Positions 45,142 to 56,123 of a DNA stretch of 64,000 bases are shown in pieces. Source of the DNA: Pinguiococcus pyrenoidosus (taxonomy: Eukaryota; Sar; Pinguiophyceae; Pinguiochrysidales; Pinguiochrysidaceae); contig JAAMXY010000907.1 of the NCBI GenBank assembly GCA_019677205.1, positions 1 to 64,000 of the forward strand, given 5' to 3'. Below the pieces are notes generated by a model. It had not been told where the DNA came from. It made no database searches and saw nothing but the letters and a program-made list of their open reading frames with translations. The translations under genes were made by a program, and so were the position numbers. Position 1 is the stretch's first letter, and the number at the start of each line of letters is the position of its first letter.

Positions 45142-46903
45142 ATGAAATTCAGCGTTTTCTTCACAATTTTTGCGCTGGCCCTGCCATGTATAGCGATGGG
45201 AGAGCCATCGCTTCGAAAAAGCCGCGGGAAAACCCCTCTAAGGGGCGGTGGAGCCAGGAACAAGGCGGTGCTACGCGCCGCGCCGCCTCGTCGCAGCCCT
45301 TTGGTGCCCACGTTGGTGGCCTTTGGGTACTATCTGAGCGTGGCGATGACCGCCCCTGCCCTCCCGTCCATGTGCAATGAAATTGTGTCTGGAGACGCCA
45401 ATTCCGTCACTCCGGAGGTGCAAGAGCTGCAGCGTTCGTGGTTGTTCCAGGATTATTCGCCGTGAAAATCTGATCAAGGTCCCGTCCTGTCGCATCCTTA
45501 GGGCGTCAGCCTGTACGGTACTTTCAGTACTGTCGACCAGCTGTTCACGTTCCTCTGCGTGCCGATTTGGGGGTCGCTGAGCGACTCCTTTGGGAGGAAA
45601 CCCTTCCTGCTGCTGAGCTCCCTGGGCTTGGGCCTCGGATGGGGCACTGTGTATCTCTTCCGCTCGCTGCCGATCCTGCTGCTGGGCCGGGCCTTGGATG
45701 GGGTCAGTAGCTGCATGCAGCCGATTGCCACGGTGAGTCCCGGCGTCGCTTCGTCTCCGCGGGATCCGGCGGCTGCTGAGGTCTGCTGCCTTGCATCGCT
45801 TGTAGAGTGCGGTAGCTGATGCGGCGCCGCCCGAGAAGCTGCGGAGCTACGTGGCGCTGATCACCGGTCCTGCGCTTGGCAGCGCCTTCATCATCGGAGC
45901 GATGACAGGCGGCATTCTCACCAAGAAGCGGGGGCCGCGGGTTGCGATTCTTGTTGCCACGATCGTTGCTGCGTGCAATTTTGTCTTCACGCTTCTCGCC
46001 TTCAAAGAAGAGCGGCCAAAGCTTTCCGAGGGGAAGCGGTACCAGATTCGGAGCCCCACGGCGGGTATCGTGGGACTGCTCCGGACCAAGAGATCCGTGG
46101 TGGCGTCCGCGGCGTATCTCCTGTTCTTCACGGCGCTGTATGCGTTTCAGATCAACTTCTTCAACTATGCAAGCTATCGCTTCGGCTTCGACCGGATCAA
46201 GGCGACGGGTGTCCAAGCAATGTCTGGAATCATTCTTGCCACCGTGCAGGTAGCGGATGTAGCCCGCAAGCCGCTCCGGCCTCCGGGCCGGGCCTCCGAT
46301 AACGAAGCTTCATTCCTTCGCAGGTGTCCGTTCCGCCCATTTTGGTGCCTCGAGTTGGCACGGTCGGAGCGAGCGGAATTGGGCTACTCATCTTTGCACT
46401 GGGCCACCTCCTGTCCGGGACGACCAGTGACCAAACAATCTTCACTGCCGGCATCCTGCTGATCTCCGTTGGATCTTTCGTAATTCCGCTGCTGCTGTCG
46501 ATCATCGTCGGGGAAGCGCCCCAAGGTGCGGGATGATTTCCTGGACGTTCGACAAGGTTTCGTTCTGCCTCGTCCCATTTGCGTCCTCTGTGCGTTGCCG
46601 CAGGATCGACTGGCCTGGTGCTCAGCGCGCTGGACCAAGCTTCAGTATTGAATCGGGTGGTGTCCTACAAGCTCATGTCCGCCGTGTTCGCCAATAGTGT
46701 GCGACTCACCGCCGAAGGGCGGAAAGGTACGCAGGAAGCAGAAGGCCGTGCACCGAGTGCTGCCCCGCTGATCGCTTGCTTCGTGTACTCTAGGTCTGCT
46801 TGCGCAGCCGGGCTTTTTCTTCTACATTGGCGTGGCTTGTGCTGCGTGTGCGGGGCTGCTGCTCCCCCTGATTTCGTTGGAGGAAGCTGAGAGCGAAAGG
46901 TAG
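45142..46903 (+). CDS. Major facilitator superfamily transporter with N-terminal signal peptide
   Basis: Six exons, 45142-45417, 45502-45732, 45806-46249, 46324-46525, 46604-46726 and 46794-46903, give 461 aa. After a cleavable-looking signal peptide ([20 protein letters not shown]) and about 35 basic residues, about twelve hydrophobic helices begin. The loop between helices two and three has the MFS motif [16 protein letters not shown], with GRALDG downstream. A signal peptide in front of an MFS protein suggests the secretory route, possibly to the plasma membrane or an outer plastid envelope; it does not carry an FAP motif. The substrate is unknown; the helix pattern resembles tetracycline/drug-H+ antiporter-like members. 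The end of exon 1 uses a GTGCAA donor, the weakest site. Confidence 0.85.
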
Positions 46904-47253
46904 AGGGTGTGAGGAGCTCTATCAACCAGTTAGCAGGCGGGCACCCGTCTACAGTGTGCTTGTGAAAGTAGATGTCTCTCGCACGAGATTGCAACGAACG
47001 TGCTTTAGTTTCTTGCCACCAGCTCCCGACCCGGACAAGCCTCAGGAATCCGCCACTCCAGCACTGAGAGAGCGAGCGAAGCGTTCCAACAGCTCCGTTC
47101 CCGCACGCAGCTCCCAAGCTCCCAAGCTCCCAAGCTCTCAAGCTCTGCAACAGCCACCTTCCACTAGCTCCGCAGCAGCTACACAGACCACCGGCTCTCC
47201 CGCGCTCGCGACGAGTTCCAGAAACGAGGTCGGATCGGAAGCCAGGAAGACGC
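46904..47253. other. Convergent 3' region, MFS / eL20
   Basis: 350 bp between stop codons, holding the 8-bp tandem repeat listed next. No gene seen. Confidence 0.4.
47111..47150. repeat. Five tandem CTCCCAAG units
   Basis: Three perfect and two imperfect copies of the 8-bp unit CTCCCAAG lie in the 3' region shared by the MFS and eL20 genes. Confidence 0.85.
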
Positions 47254-47868
47254 CTAGCCGTAGAAGGTGGAGGGCGCCTTGGCAAGGAACGTCGGCCGGT
47301 GGCCCTTCTCGTTGGCCTTGAGCGTGCGGTGCGGCAAGGGGAACTTGACGTCCGGGTTGGTGAACTGCAAGACGTTGGGTCGTCGGCAGTCCTCGTCAGG
47401 GATGATATCTGTCCGGATGATGTGGATCCCGCGGAAGCGGGTCCGGTGGCGGCCCGCCATGTCCCTGTACATCTTGTCCACGGCCCGGGTGAGCATGGTG
47501 TCGCGGTACTCGCGGTACATATTGTGCGTGCCGCTTCGCGAGTTGTAGCGGATCCAGATGCCGTAGTTCTTCACGGTGTTGCAATCCTTCTCGGTGATCT
47601 CGTTCACCGTCAGCGTCTCGCCAGTGCTCTTCTTGAGCTTCAGCCCCTTTTGCATCTGCATGAAGTACCAGAAGCGAGACTTGGCCTGCAGAAGGACAGC
47701 GCGCGTGAGGGCGCTGCGGCGTTTCCCACTGCAACGCCATAGCAGAGGGCCCACCTGCGTCTTGGACGCCGCGAAGATCTTCATCCGGTACGCCTTCGGG
47801 TTGGGGTCCGCGTCGGTGGGGAGCTTGCGCCCCACCACCTGGAACAATCTCATCTTGGTCAGCACCAT
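47254..47868 (-). CDS. RPL18A: 60S ribosomal protein eL20 (L18a)
   Basis: Two exons, complement 47755-47868 and 47254-47685, give 181 aa, close to the usual 176-178. The ATG at 47868 starts MVLTKMRLFQVVGRKLPT, as expected for eL20. Conserved blocks include IFAASKTQ joined to AKSRFWYF, VKNYGIWIRYNSRSGTHNMY, REYRDTM and KFPLPHRTLK. The intron (47686-47754) is 69 bp, a multiple of three, and has no stop in frame, so an unspliced reading adds 23 foreign residues between IFAASKTQ and AKSRFWYF; the family alignment shows it must be removed. eL20 is part of the large cytosolic ribosomal subunit near the central protuberance/exit side. Confidence 0.95.
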   Translation of the reverse strand: MVLTKMRLFQVVGRKLPTDADPNPKAYRMKIFAASKTQVGPLLWRCSGKRRSALTRAVLLQAKSRFWYFMQMQKGLKLKKSTGETLTVNEITEKDCNTVKNYGIWIRYNSRSGTHNMYREYRDTMLTRAVDKMYRDMAGRHRTRFRGIHIIRTDIIPDEDCRRPNVLQFTNPDVKFPLPHRTLKANEKGHRPTFLAKAPSTFYG

Positions 47869-48238
47869 GCTCTCCTGTGCGGCGCTCTCGGCGTCTTTTG
47901 ACGGAGGAGAGAGAGGGCGGAAAGGAGGACGGAACGGGTTCCAGTAGCCATCGGCGGCTGTTAGTATTTTTGAAAGGGATTCTGAAACTCTGCGCGGACT
48001 CCGTCTGTCATGATTCCCTCCTCGTGCAGAAGTGATATCAATATATATCAGTATCGATATGACTATGAGGAAACTCATTCATAGATATCGATATGGATGT
48101 ACTATCGATTTGGGGGGTTTCTGGCTTTTCTGGTCTTTTTTCTGATCTTTTTTCTGGCATTTTTCCTCCGGCGGTACTTCCCTCTCAGGAAAAAGAGCTC
48201 TTATCAGGTGCAGACCAGTTCCTGCGTACCAGCCTGCC
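47869..48238. other. Divergent intergenic region, eL20 / HDAC, with imperfect palindrome
   Basis: 370 bp between start codons. Two TATCGATAT palindromes (48052-48060 and 48086-48094) flank a CTATGAG...CTCATTCATAG inverted pair, making an imperfect AT-rich dyad of about 46 bp (48050-48095) near the middle. T-rich tracts (48120-48165) lie toward the HDAC start. It is probably a bidirectional promoter. Confidence 0.5.
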
Positions 48239-49683
48239 ATGTCGGCCGAGGAGCTGCGCGCGTTGGAGGTGGCGCTGCTGGCGCAGCAGGAGCGGCTGGA
48301 GTCAGCTGATTCCGCGATTTCCCCCAAAAAGGGCGGAACGCCAGAGGATTTGGCTGTTTACGGCGATTTTGAGCCGATTTTGCTGGTGATTTACCACCCG
48401 CTGTGCACGGGGCACTATCTCGAGCGGCATCCGGAGCAACCGGGCCGCGTGAAGGCCATTCGGAAGGTGCTGAAGGCCCCCTCCGTCCTCGATACGCTGC
48501 CGTCGCCGCTTTTTTTCTTGGAGGATTTCCCTCCCGTGACCGATAAGCAGCTGCTGCTGTTCCATACGCCACGGCATCTGGAGCGACTTCGAGTCGCGAG
48601 CGACCGGGCCCAGGAGAGCGGCATGGTGGTGGTGGTAGACGAGGATACGGCCGTGATGGGGCGGACGCTGGTGAGTCTTCCGCGATTCGTCGTCGGGTGT
48701 TGCTGCGGAAAAGTGCATGTTCCACGGACTGGACCCAAGCAGAAGGAATGCCGCGCGAGGCCGCAGTACTGGCTATGATCTTGGCGGTGCGAATCTCAAG
48801 GATTGATGCTCATGACGCGACTCCACAGGAAGCGGCAGAGCTTGCTGCTGGCGGGGCCTGTGCGGCGGTGGATGCGGCGATGCTGGGGGTTGACGGCAGT
48901 AGGTATCGCGTGGCCTTCAGCCTCTGCCGGCCGCCGGGCCACCATGCCGAGCCGGAGAGGGCGATGGGGTTCTGCTTCTTCAACAACGCGGGCGTCGCGG
49001 CCCAGTACGCCAGGGACACCTACGGCATGGAGAGGGTCGCCGTGGTCGACATTGATGTGCACCACGGCAACGGCATCCAAGCGGGCTTCAGGGACGACGC
49101 CAATCTCTTCTATGGCAGTACGCATCAGGGAGACGCGTACCCCTTCACAGGCGATCCGAGCATCACCGGTGTGAATCGCAACATCCTCAACATCCCGCTG
49201 AGCGCCGGAGATGGCTCCGCCGTGTTTCGGGAGATCTTGGAAGTGCGAATGGCACCCGCCCTGCGCAGGTTCGACCCGGACCTCTTCATCCTCAGCGTCG
49301 GCTTCGATGCCCTGGCGGAGGACCCCTTGGCAGGCGTCAATCTGGCCAGCGAGGACTACGCATTCGCAACGCGGATCCTGGGCGGGGCCGTGCGCCGTGA
49401 CGTCCCCGTGATTGCTCTCCTCGAAGGAGGCTATGATCTCCGTGCGATGGCGGATGCGGCGGTGCATGTCACGAGGGAGCTGTGCCACTTGGCCTTGGGC
49501 TCTTACGACGAGCCGCCGATCCCTGCTGCTGACCAACAAGAGCTTTCCGGCGATCGAGAGGCTTTCGGGGACTTGCTGTCGGACTCGGGAGAAAGTTGGG
49601 GGGACTCGGAGCCGGACCTTCGAGATCGAATCGGCGAAGTCTACGAGATGGAAGACGTTCCCGCAGACGACGTGGAATCTTGA
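48239..49683 (+). CDS. Class II-like histone deacetylase
   Basis: Two exons, 48239-48670 and 48829-49683, give 428 aa. After a short coiled-coil-like N-terminus, the arginase/deacetylase fold starts at IYHPLCTGHYLERHPEQPGR. The active site is intact: CRPPGHHAEPERAMGFC (paired His), FFNNAGVAAQYA, VDIDVHHGNG (zinc Asp and His), LFILSVGFDAL (zinc Asp) and LLEGGYDL (Gly-Gly-Tyr transition-state loop). The HPEQPGR entry and the LEGGYD form, rather than YYGxGHP, place it with class II/bacterial acetoin-like deacetylases and not class I. It removes acetyl groups from lysines; no nuclear signal is obvious. An acidic Asp/Glu/Ser tail follows. Confidence 0.93.
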
Positions 49684-50303
49684 TTTCGATGAGAGTAAGA
49701 AGTGGCTCTTGTTGACGTGGCAAGATGCCTCGTATGCCTTCCGGAACATCGCCACTTGCTCCGCTAAGACTCTTCCTCTGGAGTTTCTCAACCCTCGTGC
49801 TCTTGGACGCTCTATCTTGCCCTTCCACCGAGCCCCCTCTCTTTCTCACTTGACCTCCCCGCCTCAGACGCGCCCGGACTTCGCGGAAGCTACCGAGCTG
49901 GCCTTGCCCTCCCCCATCCGCCTGTCTTGTGTTCAGATTTATGTCTTCCCGGTTCTCTCCAGGATTCAGCTTTTCCCGTCGAGGAGAGTTGTTCTTGGTG
50001 GAAGGCTGGATTTCTGCAGAACCGGTGATTGGTCCGCTCCGCTCCTGGAGATCCGTTTTCGGCTTTGCCGAGAGTTCCGGCGTGCTGTAGTTCGGCAGGA
50101 TTCGGAGTCATCTTGGATACGCAGAAGAGCTTCCCCTCGCTTAGCACAGCAGCTTCGAGCATGAACGAACGTTCCCCGCTTCAGTCGCCTGTAGAACACC
50201 GATGCTGGGCCGCATCCCCGCCTCTCCACGGAAACGCAGGTGTTCCGGTGGTATCGGCGCTCGAGTGAAGCAGCCGCGACGCGCTCAACGAGTCTTCAGT
50301 GCC
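49684..50303. other. Intergenic region, HDAC to AIP1
   Basis: 620 bp between two plus-strand genes. No convincing ORF, repeat or RNA; presumably HDAC 3' UTR and AIP1 promoter and leader. Confidence 0.4.
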
Positions 50304-52991
50304 ATGGCGAGTTCCACGGGAGCGTCGAATTTCTTCATCTCGGATGCGCGGAGCATCAACACGCTGGGGTGCGTAGAAGCGCGAACTTCTGTTTTGAAGG
50401 AGCCATCACGCAATAACCGAGCTGCGGATGTTTCGACAGGTCCAGCCCCTCCACCACGCGCGGATACAATGTGCATCTCGGCACGCATCCCAAGGAGAAC
50501 AAGGTGATCTACTGCTCGGGCAAGAACGTCGTCGTGCGCAGCCTCGACGACCCCAGCAACTGCTTCGTCTACCGCGGTAAGAGACGCCGAGGATGTCCCA
50601 AACTCCACGACACAGTAGCTCCCTTGGTTGGGAAGATAGACGGAGCGAGAGAAACATCCCACAAGAGTACGGAGGCTCATCCTTGCAATGTGCGTCATGA
50701 AATGCCAGGTCACATTGCGAACACGACGGTGGCAAAGTTCAGTCCTTCCGGCTTCTGGGTCTGCTCGGCCGATGAGACCGGCAAGATCATGGTGTGGAGC
50801 TGGGACAACCCCGAGCATATCGTCAAGTACGAGGGCGTGCTCATGGCCGGGAAAGTCACCGACTTGGAGTGGGGTCCGGAGAGCAAGCGCATCACGATCA
50901 GCGGCGAGGTGCGGCGCAGGCTCATCTGCCGAAGCACGGATACAAGACTATGGGAAGGAGACAGCTGATGGGAACACGCGCTGACCGAGCCCTGGAACCT
51001 GATTATCGTAGGGCGGCGGCGGCCTGAGCTGCAAGACGATCATGTGGGACACGGGAAACCTCGTGGGCGAGATGATCGGTCACACGTCGCGGGTGCTGTC
51101 CATCGCCTACAAGCCGTCGCGGCCGTATCGCGTCCTGTCCGCGGGAGAGGACTTCCAAGTCATCATGTACAATGGACCTCCGTTCCGTCAATCGCACACG
51201 CATCGCGAGCACACCAACTACGTGCAGTGCGTGCGCTTCTCCCCCGACGGCAGCAAGGCCGTCTCTGCTGGCAACGACAAGAAGATCATCTTCTACGACG
51301 GAAAGGAGGGGACGAAGCTTGCGGAGGTCGAGAACGCCCACGCGGGCTCCATCTACTCCGTCGCGTGGAGCCCGGACGGCACGCAGGTGGCGTCATCGTC
51401 CGCGGACAAGTCGATCAAGGTACGTGCTCGGATTTGATCTTCGCCTGTGCAGTTCGTGGCAACCTCGTGGCATTGCTGCGCTGGATAAATGGTGGCAGGC
51501 CGCATCAATCGGTCTGCGTCCACTAAGCCTGCGCGCAATCGACCTAGATTTGGAACGCGGAGAGCCAGGAATGTGTGGCGACTTTCCTTGCCGGAACGAA
51601 CATTTCGGACATGCAAGTCGGCCTCGTATGGAAGGGTGACAGCATTGTGAGCTTGAGCCTTGGCGGTGACCTCTTGATTTGGCAGGTATGGCCTTGCATT
51701 CCCATTTCCCATTTTCACATTCTCGTTTCCGGTTCCACTTCCATCAACCGGCCGAGCAGCACCAAGTCTGATCATTTCCTCAACTAGCTCGGACTGGACA
51801 CGCCGATGGCTGTTCTGCAAGGACACCAGGCGCCCATTAGCGCTCTTGCCGTGGACCCGGAGACGCAGACCATCTTCACGGGTAGGGGAAGAGCTTGTGG
51901 ACCTGGCCACTGTATGGACAGTCCTCTGCCGACGGCACGTCATCTCATCCCTGTCTGTCTGTCGGTCTGTCTGGCTGTCTGCCTGCTAGGCTCTACGGAC
52001 GGCGTGGTCTGCTCTTGGACAAGCGGCGTGGGCAAGAAGGTTGCCGGCGCCATCCCGAGGTCCATCACCGGTTCGATTCACAACGGACGCGTCCAAGGTC
52101 TCGCCCGCGCTGCTCACGGCCTCGTGAGCATCGGGTGGGACGACCAGATTCGTGTCGCTCCCTTCGCGGAAGGCGAGGAACTCACCTTCGGCGCTGGAAT
52201 CGGTAAGCGGCCCGGCCTCGCGCACAATCGTCGAGATTGCTCGTCCGCCAGCCCTAACCCCGTGCTTCGCTTCTGCCACGCAGAGACGACTGGACAACCC
52301 GCCTCCATGTGCCTTGTTGGCGGCGGATCCGACGTCTTTGCGCTCGTCACCTCGGAGACTCTTTCCATCTTTCAGGGACCTGAACTGGTGTGCAGCGTTG
52401 CCGACCTTGGCTTCGAGCCGCTTTGCGCTGCCATCAACCCGGCTGGGAACACCGTGGCGGTCGGCGCGAAGGATGACAAGATCTACGTCTTCGCTTTCGA
52501 CGCGGACGCCAAGAGCCTGACGAAGACCAACGCGCTCGAGGGCCACCGCGGCGAAGTGAGCTCTCTGGCGTTCTCGCCTTGCGGCGGCTTCTTGGCCGCT
52601 GGCGACGCTTACAAGGAAGTGCGGGTCTGGAAGACGGAGGACTGGACGCCCAAGATCCAAGGTCGTTGGGTCTTCCACACCTCGCGTGTCACGGCACTGT
52701 GCTGGAGCCCGAACGGCGTCAACCTAGCGTCTGGCTCCTCGGACACCAAGGTCATCATCTGGAACTTGAAGAAGTCTTTGAAGAAGAAGGAGATCAATTA
52801 CGCCCACATGGGCGGCGTCACCGGTGCGTTGACGTTTGCGGGATCACCCTGCGCTGCCCACAACTTTCCCTTCTCCTTCTGACGCGCCTGTGTCGCATAC
52901 TCCCTCAGGCGTGGCGTATCTTGACGAGAACACCCTCGTTACGGCTGGCAACGACCAAACCGTGTGCACGTGGAACGTCGCGGAGCAATAG
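50304..52991 (+). CDS. AIP1: Actin-interacting protein 1 (AIP1/WDR1), WD40 protein
   Basis: Nine exons, 50304-50368, 50446-50576, 50709-50908, 51012-51419, 51548-51685, 51788-51881, 51990-52202, 52284-52823 and 52909-52991, give 623 aa (human WDR1 has 606). The protein consists of WD40 repeats in two seven-bladed propellers. AIP1-specific text includes LGPSTTRGYNVHLG near the start, VAKFSPSGFWVCSADETGK, MWDTGNLVGEMIGHT, SRPYRVLSAGEDF, FSPDGSKAVSAGNDKKI, YSVAWSPDGTQV, LGGDLLIWQ and a C-terminal AYLDENTLVTAGNDQTV. AIP1 works with cofilin to sever and cap actin filaments. Every junction keeps phase and joins blade strands as expected. Confidence 0.95.
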
Positions 52992-53232
52992 GTCGAGCCG
53001 TGTTGCCACGCGAACGCCAGCAACGTACTTCACCCGTGTTTGCAGGGCCTTCGCTCTGCCGATGAGCCCTTCTGATCTACCCGAATTCAATTCTCTCTTG
53101 ACCCATCGCTTCTTGGTGCTTTTGCGCGGCTTGGCTCTGCTCCCCTCACATCCATGCATGGTTGTTGGATCACCGCCCCCTCCCACGGACAAGCCAAGCC
53201 GTGGGCAAAATCCGACAGGAGTCTACGGCCAG

Positions 53233-54922
53233 CTACTCTGCGTCGCTGGCCGCTTCGGATGTCTCTTCCTTGCTGAGCGGCTTGATGTCTGGCGGCGTCC
53301 AAGTGAGGCACTTGGGGTCGCACAGGGACTTGGACTTGTACTCCTCAAAGTACTGATCGATCACTCGCTGGGAGAGGCACACGACGTGCTGCCCCTTCCA
53401 GTACCGGATGAGGTTTAAAGACTGCAGCGTACTGATGATGTCCTCAATGCGGATGGCGCTGGCACGGGAGACCTCGTTCACGCTCATCTCACGGCTGTTC
53501 TTGAGCATCTTGAGAAGCACGTAGGCCCAGTACGATCGGTAGGAGATCTTCCCCAGATCGGACAGGGGCTTCTCCGGCGAACCGACCTTTCCCTCGATCT
53601 TGCTGAGCTCGTAGCTCAGACTGATGATGAACTTGCCATAGCCCGAGCGTTGGAACGGTGGGAACACCAGGATGCAGGCGAGGTTGTAGCCTTCGGAGCT
53701 GTCCTTCTCTTTGGAGAAGTAGCCCACAACGTGGCTCCCCTCCTCGTCCGAACGGCAAAGGATGTAGAAGAGGAAGGGATCCACGTCGTAGTAAAGAGTC
53801 TTGTGGTCCAGGAAGAGCTTGCTGAGAAGGCAGAGGTTCTGGCAGTACACCTTGTGCTCGCTGCCGTCCACTTCGTACACGGTGTTGGTGATTCCACTGT
53901 CCGGATCCAGGCGGCGATAGATCTCCTTGCCGGGAGGGCTTCGGTGGGGGCAGGTCCTTCGGTGCTGCCGCAGCGTGCCGCGATGCCTCATGTACTTGAG
54001 GCAGTACTCGCAGACGTAAAGCTTTTCCTGTGCGTATTCATCGGGGAACGGCGAGTAGTACCAAGTGTCGATCTCGTACTGACCCAGCTCGATGCGATTC
54101 ACGTTCTTCACTTTCGTGAGCTCCTCGTGCTCTTTCTCCAACGCCAAGCTCGCCGCCCCGGCCGCCTCGGTCGCGTTGGACCGCTGCCGCCGCCGCTTCT
54201 GCCCGCGCGTATTGGTGTCCTTGTCTTTGGTGTCTTTGGGCAAGGGGCCATTGCACACCAAGACGCGCTCCGCCGCCACCCACTCGTCCAACCGGCGATC
54301 AAAATCGACGTAGTGCACGTAGTACTCGGTCACCTGTCGTTGCAAAGCAAGAGTTGGTGCGGTTGCTGTTAGACTCAAGATATGCTCCGTGCGTTTTGCA
54401 TCCGCCACTTCCATTCTCAACCACCACTTCCATTCTCAACCGCCACTTCCATTCTCAACCGCCACTTCCATTCTCAAAAGACAATCAGGATACAGCTGCG
54501 TAAAGCAGCATTGTGTCTCTCAACCGCGTCGGCGTTCACGTCCAAGGAGAGAGAGATGGAACGCGAGAGACAGCGAGACGAAAGGAGACACAGAAAAAGA
54601 GCGAGAGGAAGAGCGGGGGGAAGAGAGAGGAAGGGAGAGAAAGAGCCAAAGAGACAAAGAGCCAAAGAGACAAAGAGATAAAGAGATGGACAATGAAAAC
54701 ACAGATGTGAAGCTGTACCTGAGGCCGGATTTCGGGACCATTCTCCACTTTTTGGCGCTTCCGTCGCTGCTCGCGACTCTCCAGCACTTCAGCGACGTGC
54801 GCGGTCCCATCTCGCCAGCGCACCCAGTACCTAGCGCCCACTAGCGGCCCGGACGGTCCGTTTTCCGTAGCTGACTCGGCCGGAGCTTTGGATTCGGTGG
54901 GAGTCTCTTGGGCCTCATTCAT
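53233..54922 (-). CDS. MYST-family histone acetyltransferase (Tip60/Esa1-like)
   Basis: Two exons, complement 54719-54922 and 53233-54333, give 434 aa. A chromo-barrel domain (about residues 25-90) is split by the intron: ARYWVRWRDGTAHVAEVL before it and YYVHYVDFDRRLDEWV after it, as in Tip60/Esa1. The acetyltransferase domain has the C2HC zinc finger (C176, C179, H192, C196), a catalytic Cys in NLACILV (C288), the acetyl-CoA loop QRSGYGKF (from Q296) and the general-base Glu in GSPEKPLSDLG (E322). The intron is long (385 bp) and holds a 19-bp tandem repeat and a purine tract. Tip60/Esa1 enzymes acetylate H4 and H2A within the NuA4 complex. Confidence 0.95.
54402..54477. repeat. Four tandem 19-bp units in MYST intron
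   Basis: The 19-bp unit CCGCCACTTCCATTCTCAA is repeated four times (copy two has one change, G to A). It is within the 385-bp intron of the MYST gene, followed by AGAGAGAGA and GACAAAGAGCCAAAGA-type purine repeats to about 54690. Confidence 0.95.
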
Positions 54923-55245
54923 GGCCGCACCGACACAGCGCTCCGCTACCACAGCGCTTTGGAGGACGCGAGCTGGAGGCCGCGCGAAGCTGCGCAGCGA
55001 TGCTGAACCATTCCACAGGGGGCGCCAAAAAGCCCGCCAAAACCTCCAGTTTCCGCGTTTGAAGAGAGATCTTCTAATGTAGCTGTTGACTTGGTGGATA
55101 AAGCTCTGATCTTGTTTTCATCGTTGAGCGGTGGAGAGATCGGAAGCCTTCTCGCGGCGTACACAGCGAGGGTACGCGGAATCTCGCGAGCTGGATCAGC
55201 TGCTCGAGACGGATTCCCGGCGCGCACGTCGACTGCTGAGAGACC
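54923..55245. other. Divergent intergenic region, MYST / Rab
   Basis: 323 bp between start codons; presumably a shared promoter. No repeat or RNA gene seen. Confidence 0.4.
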
Positions 55246-56123
55246 ATGGCCGAGAAGGCGGCGCATCACGTGTTGTATAAAGTAGTGCTTGTCGGTGATC
55301 CGGGCGTTGGCAAGACCAATCTTCTGGGCTTCTTCACTTCAGAAGATCACAGCATCGGAGAGGATGGCACCGCCAACGCTTTCCGCGAGACCAGAAAGCC
55401 AACCGTACGTGGGTTTCTCGGGAGTCGCGCTGCAGAGAGTGGAGGTGTAAGGTGTTCTCTTCTGTTCAATTGCCCAGGTGGGAGTGGAGTTCGCCACGAA
55501 GATCATCAAGGCAGACGACGGCACGGTGATCAAAGCGCAGATCTGGGACACGGCAGGACAGGTACACCCGCAGCACCCCTGCTCCTTCTCCTTAGGGACT
55601 CTGCATTTTGAATCTAACGGCGCTGGGCGTTCGTAGGAAAGATACCGGGCGATCACTTCGTCGCACTACCGCAGAGCCGCCGGAGCTCTGCTTTGCTACG
55701 ACGTGACCAACGCGCAGACGCTGGACCACGCGAAGAACGTTTGGTTTGACGAGCTGAAGGTGCGTTTGTGGCTTTCCTCGTTGGTCTCTGGCGTCGCTCG
55801 GTCTGATGGGAACGGCGACGCTCTTGGCGCAGAGGAAAGCGGAGAAGGATAGTTCCTTGGTCAGCTGCACGGTTCTCGTGGGCAACAAGGTCGATCTCGA
55901 GCAGCAAGAGGTCTCTGAGGAAGACCACGAAGCTGCGGTGAGCGCCATGGGCCTGTCCACGGACTTTCGCACCTCTGCGCGCACCGGGGAGAACGTGGTA
56001 GCTGCGTTCGAGACGCTCATTAGGCGTGTCCACGACGCGAACAAATACAAGTCCACCGGGCCGATGGGGAGCACAGCTTTGCAGAGCCAGGATGCACCGC
56101 GTTCGGACACCGCCTGTTGTTAA
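55246..56123 (+). CDS. Rab11-like small GTPase
   Basis: Four exons, 55246-55404, 55478-55561, 55637-55759 and 55833-56123, give 218 aa. GTPase motifs are P-loop GDPGVGKT, switch I ending KPTVGVEFAT, WDTAGQERYRAITSSHYR (switch II), GNKVDL and TSARTGEN. The VGVEFAT and IKAQIWDTAGQERYRAITS text is closest to Rab11/RabA. The C-terminus ends DTACC, suitable for double geranylgeranylation. Oddities: the P-loop has Pro and Thr where Rab11 has Ser, and about nine extra residues (IGEDGTANAFRET region) lie between the P-loop helix and switch I. A role in recycling or post-Golgi traffic is inferred from the family. Confidence 0.9.
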
